A stretch of DNA of 64,000 nt from Acidobacteriota bacterium (GTDB lineage: Bacteria > Acidobacteriota > Terriglobia > Terriglobales > Acidobacteriaceae): the NCBI GenBank assembly GCA_013289765.1, contig JABCZI010000012.1:1-64000 (forward strand). Reading direction: 5' to 3'. This document shows, in pieces, positions 1-15,195 of this stretch. The translations under genes were made by a program, and so were the position numbers. Every line of letters starts with the position of its first letter. The first letter of the stretch is position 1. The notes below the pieces were generated by a model that was not told where the DNA came from, made no database searches, and was given only the letters and a program-made list of their open reading frames with translations.

Positions 1-623
1 AGATTGATGCGCTGATGGAGGCGGTGGATAAGAGCATTCCGCAGCCGGCGCGCGAACTGGACAAGCCGTTCCTGATGCCGATTGAAGATATTTTTTCGAT
101 TCAGGGACGCGGCACGGTGGTTACCGGAAGGATCGAGCGCGGCAAGGTGAAGGTGGGCGAGGAAGTGGAAATTGTGGGCTTCCGCGACACGCGCAAGACG
201 GTGGTGACCGGCGTCGAAATGTTCAAGAAGCAATTGGACGAAGGTCTGGCGGGCGATAATGCCGGGCTGCTGCTGCGCGGCATCGCGAAAGAAGATGTGG
301 AACGCGGCATGGTGCTGGCCAAGGGTGGATCGATTACGCCGCACACCAAGTTCAAGGCGGAAGTCTACATCCTGACCAAAGAAGAAGGTGGACGACACAC
401 GCCGTTCTTCAAGGGATATCGTCCGCAGTTCTATCTGCGAACCACGGATGTGACCGGAGTGGCGGAGTTGCCGGCGGGCACGGAGATGGTGATGCCGGGT
501 GACAACGTCAGCCTGGTGATTGAGTTGATCACGCCGGTGGCGATGGAGAAGGGCTTGCGCTTCGCCATTCGTGAAGGCGGACACACGGTCGGCGCCGGAA
601 CCATTGCGGAGATTGTGCAGTAG
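1..623 (+). CDS. tuf: Elongation factor Tu, C-terminal part (5' end off the window)
   Basis: EF-Tu is the GTPase that delivers aminoacyl-tRNA to the ribosome. The reading frame is open to the left edge (codons read ...[10 protein letters not shown]), so the ATG at 15 is internal and the G domain is missing from view. What remains is the end of the G domain plus beta-barrel domains 2 and 3. The stretches [20 protein letters not shown] and [19 protein letters not shown] and the C-terminal [16 protein letters not shown] are near-invariant in EF-Tu. The gene leads into rpmG, tRNA-Trp, secE and nusG, the common bacterial order for a tuf copy next to the rpl-rpo block. Identity is certain; only the 5' extent is unknown. 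Confidence 0.97.
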   Translation, partial: IDALMEAVDKSIPQPARELDKPFLMPIEDIFSIQGRGTVVTGRIERGKVKVGEEVEIVGFRDTRKTVVTGVEMFKKQLDEGLAGDNAGLLLRGIAKEDVERGMVLAKGGSITPHTKFKAEVYILTKEEGGRHTPFFKGYRPQFYLRTTDVTGVAELPAGTEMVMPGDNVSLVIELITPVAMEKGLRFAIREGGHTVGAGTIAEIVQ

Positions 624-636
624 CAAGGGAAAGACA

Positions 637-653
637 GCGGAGCTTTGCTCCGC
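637..653. repeat. Small perfect hairpin after tuf
   Basis: GCGGAGC TTT GCTCCGC forms a perfect 7-bp stem with a 3-nt loop, 14 nt after the tuf stop. It is not followed by a T run, so it is more likely an RNA processing/stability hairpin or repeat remnant than an intrinsic terminator. Confidence 0.5.
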
Positions 654-665
654 AAGGACAGTCGA

Positions 666-683
666 GGGCGGCTGTCCCCACAT
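666..683. repeat. 18-nt dispersed repeat, copy 1 (GGCTGTCCCCACAT family)
   Basis: GGGCGGCTGTCCCCACAT occurs here between tuf and rpmG and again, identical over 18 nt, at 3308-3325 between rplA and rplJ. A shorter 13-nt match (GCTGTCCCCACAT) is at 44805-44817. With the preceding GGACAG it can form a short stem with CTGTCC. Confidence 0.6.
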
Positions 684-723
684 AAGCAACATAAGCAGCG
701 GAGTCAGAACTAGGGAGTGAGAA

Positions 724-876
724 ATGCCCCGAGAAATTGTTACGTTACAGTGCGGTGATTGCAAAGAGCGGAATTATTCGACGACGAAGAACCGGAAGAC
801 GACGACGGAGCGGCTGGAGTTTAAGAAATTCTGCAACCGTTGCCGTAAGCATACGCCGCATAAAGAAGTGAAGTAG
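724..876 (+). CDS. rpmG: 50S ribosomal protein L33
   Basis: A 50-residue protein, too short for the ORF track. It starts [10 protein letters not shown] and has the L33 zinc-ribbon pattern: CGDC near residues 10-13 and CNRC near 37-40, with the intervening [10 protein letters not shown] segment typical of L33. Length matches the family (about 50). It is a component of the large ribosomal subunit near the E site. The zinc-binding (C+) form is present, so the protein probably needs zinc. The position between tuf and tRNA-Trp/secE is the usual one in many bacterial phyla. Confidence 0.95.
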   Translation: MPREIVTLQCGDCKERNYSTTKNRKTTTERLEFKKFCNRCRKHTPHKEVK

Positions 877-942
877 CCAGTACCAAGTACCTAGTACCCA
901 GAACGGCAGGACTGGCAACTGGGTACTGGCAACTGGGTACTG
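877..942. repeat. Inverted heptamer-repeat element A (rpmG/tRNA-Trp spacer)
   Basis: The left arm reads as 7-nt units AGTACCA AGTACCT AGTACCC. The right arm carries the same units on the other strand (CTGGGTA CTGGCAA CTGGGTA). AGTACCCAG (893-901) is the exact reverse complement of CTGGGTACT (919-927), and CAGTACC pairs with GGTACTG at 936-942, so the spacer can fold into a hairpin directly before the tRNA. Function unknown. Confidence 0.75.
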
Positions 943-947
943 AATTT

Positions 948-1023
948 AGGGGCGTAAGCTCAACGGTTAAACTGTCGGTCTCCAAAACCGAACTTGGGGG
1001 TTCGAATCCCTCCGCCCCTGCCA
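948..1023 (+). tRNA. trnW: tRNA-Trp (anticodon CCA)
   Basis: A 76-nt cloverleaf. The acceptor stem AGGGGCG pairs with CGCCCCT, followed by G and an encoded CCA. The anticodon stem TCGGT/ACCGA encloses the 7-nt loop CTCCAAA, giving anticodon CCA. The T-arm contains GGTTCGAATCC. The D-stem has one mismatch (C12 x A23 by my numbering). The location between rpmG and secE is a conserved position for tRNA-Trp. It is probably co-transcribed with its neighbours and processed out. Confidence 0.97.
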
Positions 1024-1059
1024 AATTTGGAAGGAAGCCGCGAAAGGGCTAGAAGCAAC

Positions 1060-1332
1060 ATGGGAGTGGAAACGAAGAAGATGGCAAACTCAATCGCAGC
1101 CGCTGGAGATAATTTCGGAGACCGGCTCAAGGCCTGGCCGGAGCGCGTCAAGGTGTTCTATAACGACGTGCGCACAGAAATGCGCAAAGTTACCGCGCCC
1201 TCATGGAAAGAAGTGCAGGCTACCACCGCGGTTGTGGTAATCACGGTCTTCATTTTTGGCGTCTACTTTTTTGTGGTCGATAACGTGATTCAAAAAGGCG
1301 TTAACCAGCTGTATAGCTATTTCGGAAAATAG
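1060..1332 (+). CDS. secE: Preprotein translocase subunit SecE
   Basis: A 90-residue SecE, the small essential clamp of the SecYEG protein channel. The conserved amphipathic segment ([20 protein letters not shown]) precedes one transmembrane helix (about residues 60-80, [20 protein letters not shown]). The ORF-track start at 994 lies inside the tRNA and cannot be used. ATG 1060 is in frame and gives a normal single-helix SecE; an alternative ATG is at 1081, preceded by GGAG. nusG follows after 43 nt, the classical secE-nusG pair. Confidence 0.93.
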   Translation: MGVETKKMANSIAAAGDNFGDRLKAWPERVKVFYNDVRTEMRKVTAPSWKEVQATTAVVVITVFIFGVYFFVVDNVIQKGVNQLYSYFGK

Positions 1333-1375
1333 GACGGACGCGTCGGACGGAAAGCGCGAGACCCGGAGTTTAAAC

Positions 1376-2008
1376 TTGATCATGCAGGACGAAGAGAAAA
1401 ACGAAGCCGCCGCAGGCGGGGAGCAATCCTCCGGAGCGGATGGAGTTGCTGTCAGCAGCGAACCGCCCCGTAATCCGAACATGAAGTGGTACATCATCCA
1501 CTCTTATTCAGGGTTCGAGCGCAAGGTGAAAGAGTCGCTGGAATCGCGCGTGCAAGCCTTCGGGTTGCAGGAAAAGATCGGCAAAGTGCTGATCCCGACC
1601 GAATCCGTCACGGAAGTGCGCGGCGGCAAAAAATATACATCTGAGCGCATGTTCTATCCCGGCTACGTGCTGGTCGAAATGGACATGGACGATCATGTCT
1701 GGCATGTGGTGAAGTCGACACCGCGCGTCACCGGATTCGTTGGCACTGGGCAGCAGCCGACGCCGCTTTCCGACGAAGAAGTTCAGCACATTGTTTACAA
1801 AGTGGCCGACAGCCGCGAGAAGCCCAAGCTCAAGGTTAAGTTCGAGAAGAACGAGACTGTGCGTATTTCCGAAGGGCCGTTCGCTACGTTCCAGGGCATT
1901 GTCGACGAAGTGAATGAGGACCGCGAAACGCTGAAGGTGATGGTAACGATTTTCGGCCGCTCAACCCCGGTGGAGTTGGAATTCAACCAGGTGGAAAAAG
2001 TAGCGTAA
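1376..2008 (+). CDS. nusG: Transcription termination/antitermination factor NusG
   Basis: NusG binds RNA polymerase and couples transcription to Rho and to ribosomes. An acidic N-terminal tail of about 35 residues precedes the NGN domain ([20 protein letters not shown], then [20 protein letters not shown]). The C-terminal KOW domain has [23 protein letters not shown] 1376 is 7 nt after GGAG (1365-1368); ATG 1382 in the same frame is 13 nt away, so TTG is slightly favoured. It lies between secE and rplK, as in most bacteria. Confidence 0.96.
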   Translation: MIMQDEEKNEAAAGGEQSSGADGVAVSSEPPRNPNMKWYIIHSYSGFERKVKESLESRVQAFGLQEKIGKVLIPTESVTEVRGGKKYTSERMFYPGYVLVEMDMDDHVWHVVKSTPRVTGFVGTGQQPTPLSDEEVQHIVYKVADSREKPKLKVKFEKNETVRISEGPFATFQGIVDEVNEDRETLKVMVTIFGRSTPVELEFNQVEKVA

Positions 2009-2010
2009 TT

Positions 2011-2050
2011 GCCTAGCTAGAAGCTAGGAGCTAGAAGCTTAGGAGCTTAA
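2011..2050. repeat. Heptamer-repeat element B (nusG/rplK spacer)
   Basis: Direct units AGCTAGA AGCTAGG AGCTAGA run from 2015 to 2035, followed by decayed AGCTTAGG and AGCTTAA. The TAGGAG produced by the array is the only Shine-Dalgarno-like sequence upstream of rplK (ATG 2057), so the repeat may supply the ribosome binding site. Confidence 0.7.
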
Positions 2051-2056
2051 GAAGTC

Positions 2057-2488
2057 ATGGCAAAGAAAGTTACAGGTTTCGTAAAGTTGCAGATCGCGGC
2101 GGGCAAGGCGACTCCGGCGCCGCCGGTAGGTCCGGCACTGGGCCAGGCGCAGATTAACATCATGGAGTTCTGCAAGCAGTTCAACGCGCGCACGAACCAG
2201 AAAGAGATGGAGGGGCTGATTATCCCGGTCGTGGTGTCGGTTTATAACGACCGCTCGTTCACCTTCATCACCAAGACGCCGCCGGCCTCGATTCTGCTCA
2301 AGCGGGCCGCTGGCATCGCCAAAGGCTCCGGCACGCCGAACAAAGATAAGGTCGGCAAAGTCACGGCGAAGCAAATCGAGGACATCGCTCGACAGAAGAT
2401 GCCTGACCTGAACGCCGCATCCGTTGAAACGGCAATGAAGAGCGTTCGCGGGACGGCCCGTTCGATGGGCATTGAAGTAGTTGGGTAA
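2057..2488 (+). CDS. rplK: 50S ribosomal protein L11
   Basis: L11, 143 residues (usual 140-143), part of the GTPase-associated centre with 23S rRNA helices 43/44. The N-terminal domain begins [20 protein letters not shown] followed by [20 protein letters not shown], the near-invariant proline-rich linker that binds thiostrepton-class antibiotics. The C-terminal RNA-binding domain ends RSMGIEVVG. It lies between nusG and rplA in the standard order. Confidence 0.98.
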   Translation: MAKKVTGFVKLQIAAGKATPAPPVGPALGQAQINIMEFCKQFNARTNQKEMEGLIIPVVVSVYNDRSFTFITKTPPASILLKRAAGIAKGSGTPNKDKVGKVTAKQIEDIARQKMPDLNAASVETAMKSVRGTARSMGIEVVG

Positions 2489-2599
2489 GCGGGGGCGGCA
2501 GAACAAGCGGGTTGCCCGTTCCAAACAAGTTGAGATTGTGTCGAAATTACCACGGCTCACCGGAGCAACGATGAGCGGTGGAAGACAAGGAAAGTAAAA

Positions 2600-3307
2600 A
2601 TGAAAAAAGAAGGAAAGAATATGGCCAAGGCGCACGCCGCAGTCGAGCAGCGTCCTTATGTTTTGCAGGATGCGGTTCCACTGTTGCAGAAGGTGAAGTT
2701 CGCGAAATTTGATGAGACGGTTGAGATCACATTGCGGCTGGGCGTCGATCCTAAGCATGCCGACCAGATGGTGCGCGGCACAGTCGTTCTGCCGCATGGT
2801 CTCGGCAAGTCGAAGAAGGTTCTGGTGATCGCTTCCGGCGACAAGATCAGAGAAGCCGAAGCAGCCGGCGCCGATTATTTTGGCGGCGAAGAGATGGTGG
2901 AGAAGATTACGAAGGAAAACTGGACTGACTTCGACGCGCTGATCGCCACTCCTGACGTGATGAAATCCGTTGGACGATTGGGTAAGATCCTCGGACCGAA
3001 AGGCCTGATGCCGAATCCGAAGACTGGAACGGTGACCGTTGACGTGGCCAAGGCGGTGCAGGAAGTGAAGGCGGGCAAAGTGGAATTCCGCACCGACAAG
3101 ACGGCTCTCGTGCATGTCCCGGTGGGAAAGATTTCGTTCTCGCCCGACAAGCTGATTGAGAACGCGACCGTACTGATCACCAGCGTGATCAAGGCCAAGC
3201 CGTCCGTTGCCAAGGGCAAATATATCAAGGGCTGCACACTGAGTTCGACCATGGGGCCGGGGATTTTGCTGGATACGTCTCCGATTGAGACCGCAGCCAA
3301 GGCTTAA
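2600..3307 (+). CDS. rplA: 50S ribosomal protein L1
   Basis: L1, 235 residues from this ATG or 228 from ATG 2621 ([10 protein letters not shown]); both have GGAAAG-type ribosome binding sites. It forms the mobile L1 stalk that handles E-site tRNA. In many bacteria it represses its own operon. Signature [20 protein letters not shown], then [20 protein letters not shown] and a C-terminal [12 protein letters not shown]. It is separated from rplK by 111 nt with no obvious regulatory structure beyond ordinary spacer. Confidence 0.97.
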   Translation: MKKEGKNMAKAHAAVEQRPYVLQDAVPLLQKVKFAKFDETVEITLRLGVDPKHADQMVRGTVVLPHGLGKSKKVLVIASGDKIREAEAAGADYFGGEEMVEKITKENWTDFDALIATPDVMKSVGRLGKILGPKGLMPNPKTGTVTVDVAKAVQEVKAGKVEFRTDKTALVHVPVGKISFSPDKLIENATVLITSVIKAKPSVAKGKYIKGCTLSSTMGPGILLDTSPIETAAKA

Positions 3308-3325
3308 GGGCGGCTGTCCCCACAT
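3308..3325. repeat. 18-nt dispersed repeat, copy 2
   Basis: GGGCGGCTGTCCCCACAT, identical to 666-683, directly after the rplA stop codon and before rplJ. Confidence 0.6.
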
Positions 3326-3364
3326 TAGTCAAAACAAGATCACGAGATCATAGAGGATTCGACA

Positions 3365-3913
3365 ATGGCGGTTACCAAGGCAAGAAAACAGGAACAGGTT
3401 GCGAAGCTCAGTGCGGAGCTGAAGAACGTCTCCAACGCTGTCGTTGCCACCTATACAAAGATGACCGTGTCACAAGATTACGAACTGCGCAAAGCTCTGC
3501 GCGGCGCGGGCGCGAAATATCAAGTCGTCAAGAACACGCTGGCGGAGCTCGCGGCCAAGGGCACCAAAGTCGAGGAAGGGTTAAAGAACCTTTCCGGCGT
3601 GACCTCGATTGCTTACACCACTGGCGATCCGGTGGCTATGGCTAAGGCGCTAACCAAGTACGCCAAGGATGCGCCTGAGTTCACCTTTAAGGTGGGCGTG
3701 GTCGAGGGCCGCGTGATTTCGATCAAAGAAATCCAGGCGCTGGCCAGCATGCCGTCGAAGGAAGAGCTTTATTCCAAACTGCTGTTCCTGATCAGCGCGC
3801 CTGCGCAGCGTCTAGTTACTGTGATGAATGCGGTGGGACGCGACGTGGCGGTTGTGATCAGCCAGGGCGTGGAGAAGGGTAAATTCAAGGGCGACGCTCC
3901 GGCAGGCGCGTAG
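3365..3913 (+). CDS. rplJ: 50S ribosomal protein L10
   Basis: L10, 182 residues, the stalk base that binds L7/L12 dimers through its C-terminal helix. The N-terminal half carries VVATYTKMTVSQDYELRKAL and the RNA-binding KYQVVKNTLAELA. The start ATG is preceded by GAGG. The family is usually 165-180 residues, so this is full length with a short GDAPAGA tail. Confidence 0.96.
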   Translation: MAVTKARKQEQVAKLSAELKNVSNAVVATYTKMTVSQDYELRKALRGAGAKYQVVKNTLAELAAKGTKVEEGLKNLSGVTSIAYTTGDPVAMAKALTKYAKDAPEFTFKVGVVEGRVISIKEIQALASMPSKEELYSKLLFLISAPAQRLVTVMNAVGRDVAVVISQGVEKGKFKGDAPAGA

Positions 3914-3915
3914 CG

Positions 3916-3960
3916 CGGGCGCCCTCGCCCACGCTGCCGGGCAAAGTGCCCGGCCCACAT
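3916..3960. repeat. Hairpin repeat in the rplJ/rplL spacer (GGGCGCCC / TGCCCGGC family)
   Basis: CGGGCGCCCTCGC (3916-3928) is followed by a perfect hairpin GCCGGGCA AAG TGCCCGGC (3936-3954) and CCACAT. The same hairpin-plus-CCACAT pattern recurs at 61600-61625, and the 13-mer CGGGCGCCCTCGC recurs inside mutS2 at 27487-27499. There is no T tract, so it is not a standard terminator; it could still modulate rplJ:rplL expression. Confidence 0.6.
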
Positions 3961-4128
3961 GGTTCGGGACGGTGAAGGCCGTCCGAAGAGATTTGGTTAT
4001 CTGCAAGTCAGGGGTTGCGCGGTTCGGATTCAGGCGTTGTCTGGCGCCGGAAGATGAGCCTGCCGCACTGGAAACCCGGCCCAGGATAATGAAATAAAAA
4101 TTCATAACTCGAAAAGTGGAGAACTAAC

Positions 4129-4509
4129 ATGGCAGACCTGCAACAGTTGGAAGAATCAATCGTGGCTTTGTCGCTGCTGGATGCGGCACAGCTGGTGAAG
4201 AAACTCGAAGAGCGCCTTGGCGTCTCGGCGGCTGCGGCAGCGCCGGTGATGATGGCTGGCGGTGGCGGCGCGGCGGCAGCTGCTCCGGCAGAAGAGAAGA
4301 CGGAGTTCACCGTCCTGCTCAAGGAAGTCGGCGCCAATAAGATCAATGTGATCAAAGCGGTCCGCGAAGTCACCAGCCTGGGCTTGAAAGAAGCCAAGGA
4401 ACTGGTGGATGGAGCGCCCAAGGCAATTAAGGAAGGCGTTTCCAAGGACGAAGCCGAGACCATCAAGAAGAAGTTTACTGAGGCTGGCGCCGTTGTCGAA
4501 GTGAAATAG
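4129..4509 (+). CDS. rplL: 50S ribosomal protein L7/L12
   Basis: L7/L12, 126 residues, the multicopy stalk protein that recruits translation GTPases. Dimerisation N-terminus ([20 protein letters not shown]), an Ala/Gly-rich flexible hinge ([20 protein letters not shown]), then the globular CTD with [20 protein letters not shown]. The rplJ-rplL gap of 215 nt is longer than usual. The hinge is built almost entirely of Ala, Gly and Pro. Confidence 0.97.
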   Translation: MADLQQLEESIVALSLLDAAQLVKKLEERLGVSAAAAAPVMMAGGGGAAAAAPAEEKTEFTVLLKEVGANKINVIKAVREVTSLGLKEAKELVDGAPKAIKEGVSKDEAETIKKKFTEAGAVVEVK

Positions 4510-4645
4510 GCGCGCTGGCATCGTCCTGGAGGTTTTCTCTTAAGGGTTTGGCGAGGATTTGGCGGCACCGGGGCTCTTGAGGACCGGTTTGGCACCAGAT
4601 CTTGTGCAACTTCCAGGAAATATTCATGTTCTAGTTGTGAAGCTT

Positions 4646-4683
4646 GGGAAGCGGTGTTAGCATCTAACCTAACACCGCTTCCC
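4646..4683 (+). promoter_or_regulatory. Strong hairpin between rplL and rpoB (attenuator or processing site)
   Basis: GGGAAGCGGTGTTAG (4646-4660) is the exact reverse complement of CTAACACCGCTTCCC (4669-4683), giving a 15-bp perfect stem with an 8-nt loop. No T run follows, so complete termination is unlikely. In E. coli the same interval holds a partial terminator and an RNase III site that set rpoBC below rpl expression; an analogous role is inferred here. The rest of the 463-nt gap (4510-4972) shows no convincing gene. Confidence 0.65.
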
Positions 4684-4972
4684 CTGGCCTCACTCATCGC
4701 GGGCGAGACCCGCAGGGAAGCTTGGGCACTGTTCCGTGGGCAGGCGGAACGGAAACGGCCGAAGGAAACTGGCGCGAAACATACAAATCAAGATTGGCGA
4801 AACGCCTTGCATGGCGTCCGCGGGATATCTTGTCCCTGCGGATGCCTCGTCGTGTTTTCCGGCATAAACAGGTTCACAGCAACGTCTTAAGCAGCGTGGC
4901 GCGATCGGCGCCCCACATTCCGCGGGTTATCGCAGCGCACGGCTGCGCCTGACATTTGGGAGTTTCTTGACG

Positions 4973-9435
<4,463 letters not shown>

Positions 9436-9436
<1 letters not shown>

Positions 9437-9587
9437 AGTACCGAGTACCTAGTCCCGAGTGTAAAGCGAGACTTCGGGACTAGGAGCACTCTTAAACAAG
9501 TTTGAAGAAGAACGTTCCGCTCATTAGGAGCTCTCGAATGACGCGGGACATAAACCTCGGTACCCGGTACTAGGTACTCGGTGCTGA
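9436..9587. repeat. Inverted heptamer-repeat element C (rpoB/rpoC spacer)
   Basis: The left array AGTACCG AGTACCT AGTCCCG is complemented twice. TCGGGACTAGG (9474-9484) pairs with CCTAGTCCCGA. ACTAGGTACTCGGT (9569-9582) is the exact reverse complement of ACCGAGTACCTAGT (9440-9453). The two pairings exclude each other, so alternative RNA folds are possible between two essential genes. Confidence 0.75.
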
Positions 9588-9613
9588 CAGAGAGCAGGAA
9601 GCGGAGGAACACC

Positions 9614-13801
<4,188 letters not shown>

Positions 13802-13819
13802 GTCAACCAACATTAAACT

Positions 13820-13864
13820 CGGGGGCAGAACTTGTTTTATTTAAACCAGTTCGCCCCCGTTTTA
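13820..13864 (+). terminator. Intrinsic terminator of the rpl-rpo operon
   Basis: CGGGGGC[A]GAACT and AGTTCGCCCCCG form a 12-bp GC-rich stem with one bulged A around an AT-rich loop, followed at once by TTTTA. It starts 19 nt after the rpoC stop. This is the clearest end of the long transcript. Confidence 0.88.
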
Positions 13865-13870
13865 CTGTGT

Positions 13871-13926
13871 TGTCATCCTGAGCGCAGTGAATGCGCGAAG
13901 CGAAGCATTCACGAAGTCGAAGGATC
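13871..13926. repeat. TGTCATCCT...AAGGATC hairpin repeat, copy 1
   Basis: The element has end sequences TGTCATCCTGAGCGCAG and GAAGTCGAAGGATC around a hairpin GTGAATGC...GCATTCAC. A second copy with the same ends but a different stem sequence lies at 33252-33312. Both copies sit just downstream of a gene (rpoC here, rpoD there). Confidence 0.7.
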
Positions 13927-14004
13927 ATCCCTATCCGCTCATACTGAAGAGGAGCCAGGCAAAGCATCTCACGATGCGTTTCTGTTTAGCGCGGCATCAT
14001 ACTC

Positions 14005-14033
14005 TTGAAAGGTTGCACCAGGATTTGTAAAGT
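14005..14033 (+). promoter_or_regulatory. Sigma-70-type promoter for the YihY/BrkB gene
   Basis: TTGAAA (14005-14010), 17-nt spacer, TAAAGT (14028-14033). The spacing is ideal and both hexamers are close to consensus. The predicted transcript would start near 14040, leaving a 55-nt leader before ATG 14095. Confidence 0.6.
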
Positions 14034-14094
14034 AATCCGGACTAAACACCCGGAGACTCGCATCCTTTTGAAGGCATCGACTTACTAACTACTT

Positions 14095-15051
14095 ATGCAC
14101 GCTAACGCCAAGCGATTGCCGAACGAGGCACCTGCCTTAGTTCCCTCGTTGCAACCAGCGTCTCGCCGCCATAAGCTAGGGCCAGCGATGCTTCGTTTTC
14201 TGCGCCTTCTGCGGCTGGCTGTGTGGCGTGCTTTTCAGCACGATGCATTTTCCATCGCGAAGGCCTCAGCATATTCTTCCATCCTAACCTTCTTCCCTGC
14301 ACTGCTGGTTGTCGGTTCGGTACTGGCCACATGGCACAAGGGCGCGCCTTTCATGCGCGAGATCACGTATGCGCTATCCCGCATTCTTCCGGCTGGCACC
14401 ACTACTGCGATGAGCTTTCTGCGAGGTGCGGGAGAACGCCCCGTGGGCCTGCTCATTACTGCGTCGTTACTGACGCTGTGGACCGCGTCCGGAGTCATGG
14501 TCTCTTGGATGGAAGGTTTTCGCCGCTGTTACGAGCTGCCGAAAATCTGGGGATTGGTGAAAGAGCGGATGATTTCATTCCTGCTGGTAGTTTTCGCTCT
14601 TCTTCCCATGACTTTCGCCACGCTGCTCGTAGCCTTCGGCAGCAAAATCGAAAGTGACATTCTGTATTACAGTGCGCGTGAATTCAGCCCGTACATCCTG
14701 CTGATGTGGACCGTGATCCGCTGGGTGATCGCCATTTTGACCAGCATTGCGGTGATTGCGCTCATCTATCACAACGCGGTGCCGCGCACTCAACCCTGGC
14801 AAAGCGTAATTCCGGGTGCCACACTGGCCACCGGCTTGTGGTTCTCCACCACGCTGCTGTTTGGCAGCTACCTGCGGCACTACGCCGACTACAGCATTAT
14901 TTACGGCTCGCTCGGCGCCGGTATCGCGCTGCTGGTCTGGATGTACATGGTCTCGCTGGTCGTCCTCGTAGGTGCGGAATTCAACGCCATGCTCTTCCCG
15001 CGCGCCATGCTGGGAAAAGAATTGATCGCGATCAGCGGCCCACGGGAGTAA
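14095..15051 (+). CDS. YihY/BrkB family inner-membrane protein
   Basis: A 318-residue protein of the YihY/virulence-factor-BrkB family (once misnamed RNase BN), with about six membrane segments. Early family motif: FSIAKASAYSSILTFFPALL. Late motif: IIYGSLGAGIALLVWMYM followed by LVGAEFNAML. Biochemical function in the family is unsettled; it is an integral cytoplasmic-membrane protein. ATG 14188 is an alternative start that removes a polar 31-residue leader. It stands alone, downstream of the rpoC terminator with its own promoter. Confidence 0.88.
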   Translation: MHANAKRLPNEAPALVPSLQPASRRHKLGPAMLRFLRLLRLAVWRAFQHDAFSIAKASAYSSILTFFPALLVVGSVLATWHKGAPFMREITYALSRILPAGTTTAMSFLRGAGERPVGLLITASLLTLWTASGVMVSWMEGFRRCYELPKIWGLVKERMISFLLVVFALLPMTFATLLVAFGSKIESDILYYSAREFSPYILLMWTVIRWVIAILTSIAVIALIYHNAVPRTQPWQSVIPGATLATGLWFSTTLLFGSYLRHYADYSIIYGSLGAGIALLVWMYMVSLVVLVGAEFNAMLFPRAMLGKELIAISGPRE

Positions 15052-15195
15052 GCAAACCACGGAATTGCCCGTCCTATAGAAAAATCTAAACTCGCCGATG
15101 ATCTATTGTTAACGGAAGTTTCACGGGGAATTTCGCCCTCAGCCGTTACAATTAAATAATCTCCAAAGCAAAATTAAATTCAGGACAAGGACCCA

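Noticed and set aside
637-653. Hairpin after tuf as an intrinsic terminator
   Set aside because: No T run follows, and rpmG-tRNA-secE are expected to be read through.
2039-3325. 428-residue antisense ORF opposite rplK/rplA
   Set aside because: It lies opposite two certain ribosomal genes, has Arg/His/Leu-rich shadow composition and no family motif.
4654-4952. Two short ORFs in the rplL-rpoB gap
   Set aside because: No ribosome binding site or recognisable domain; one begins inside the hairpin stem. Treated as spacer.
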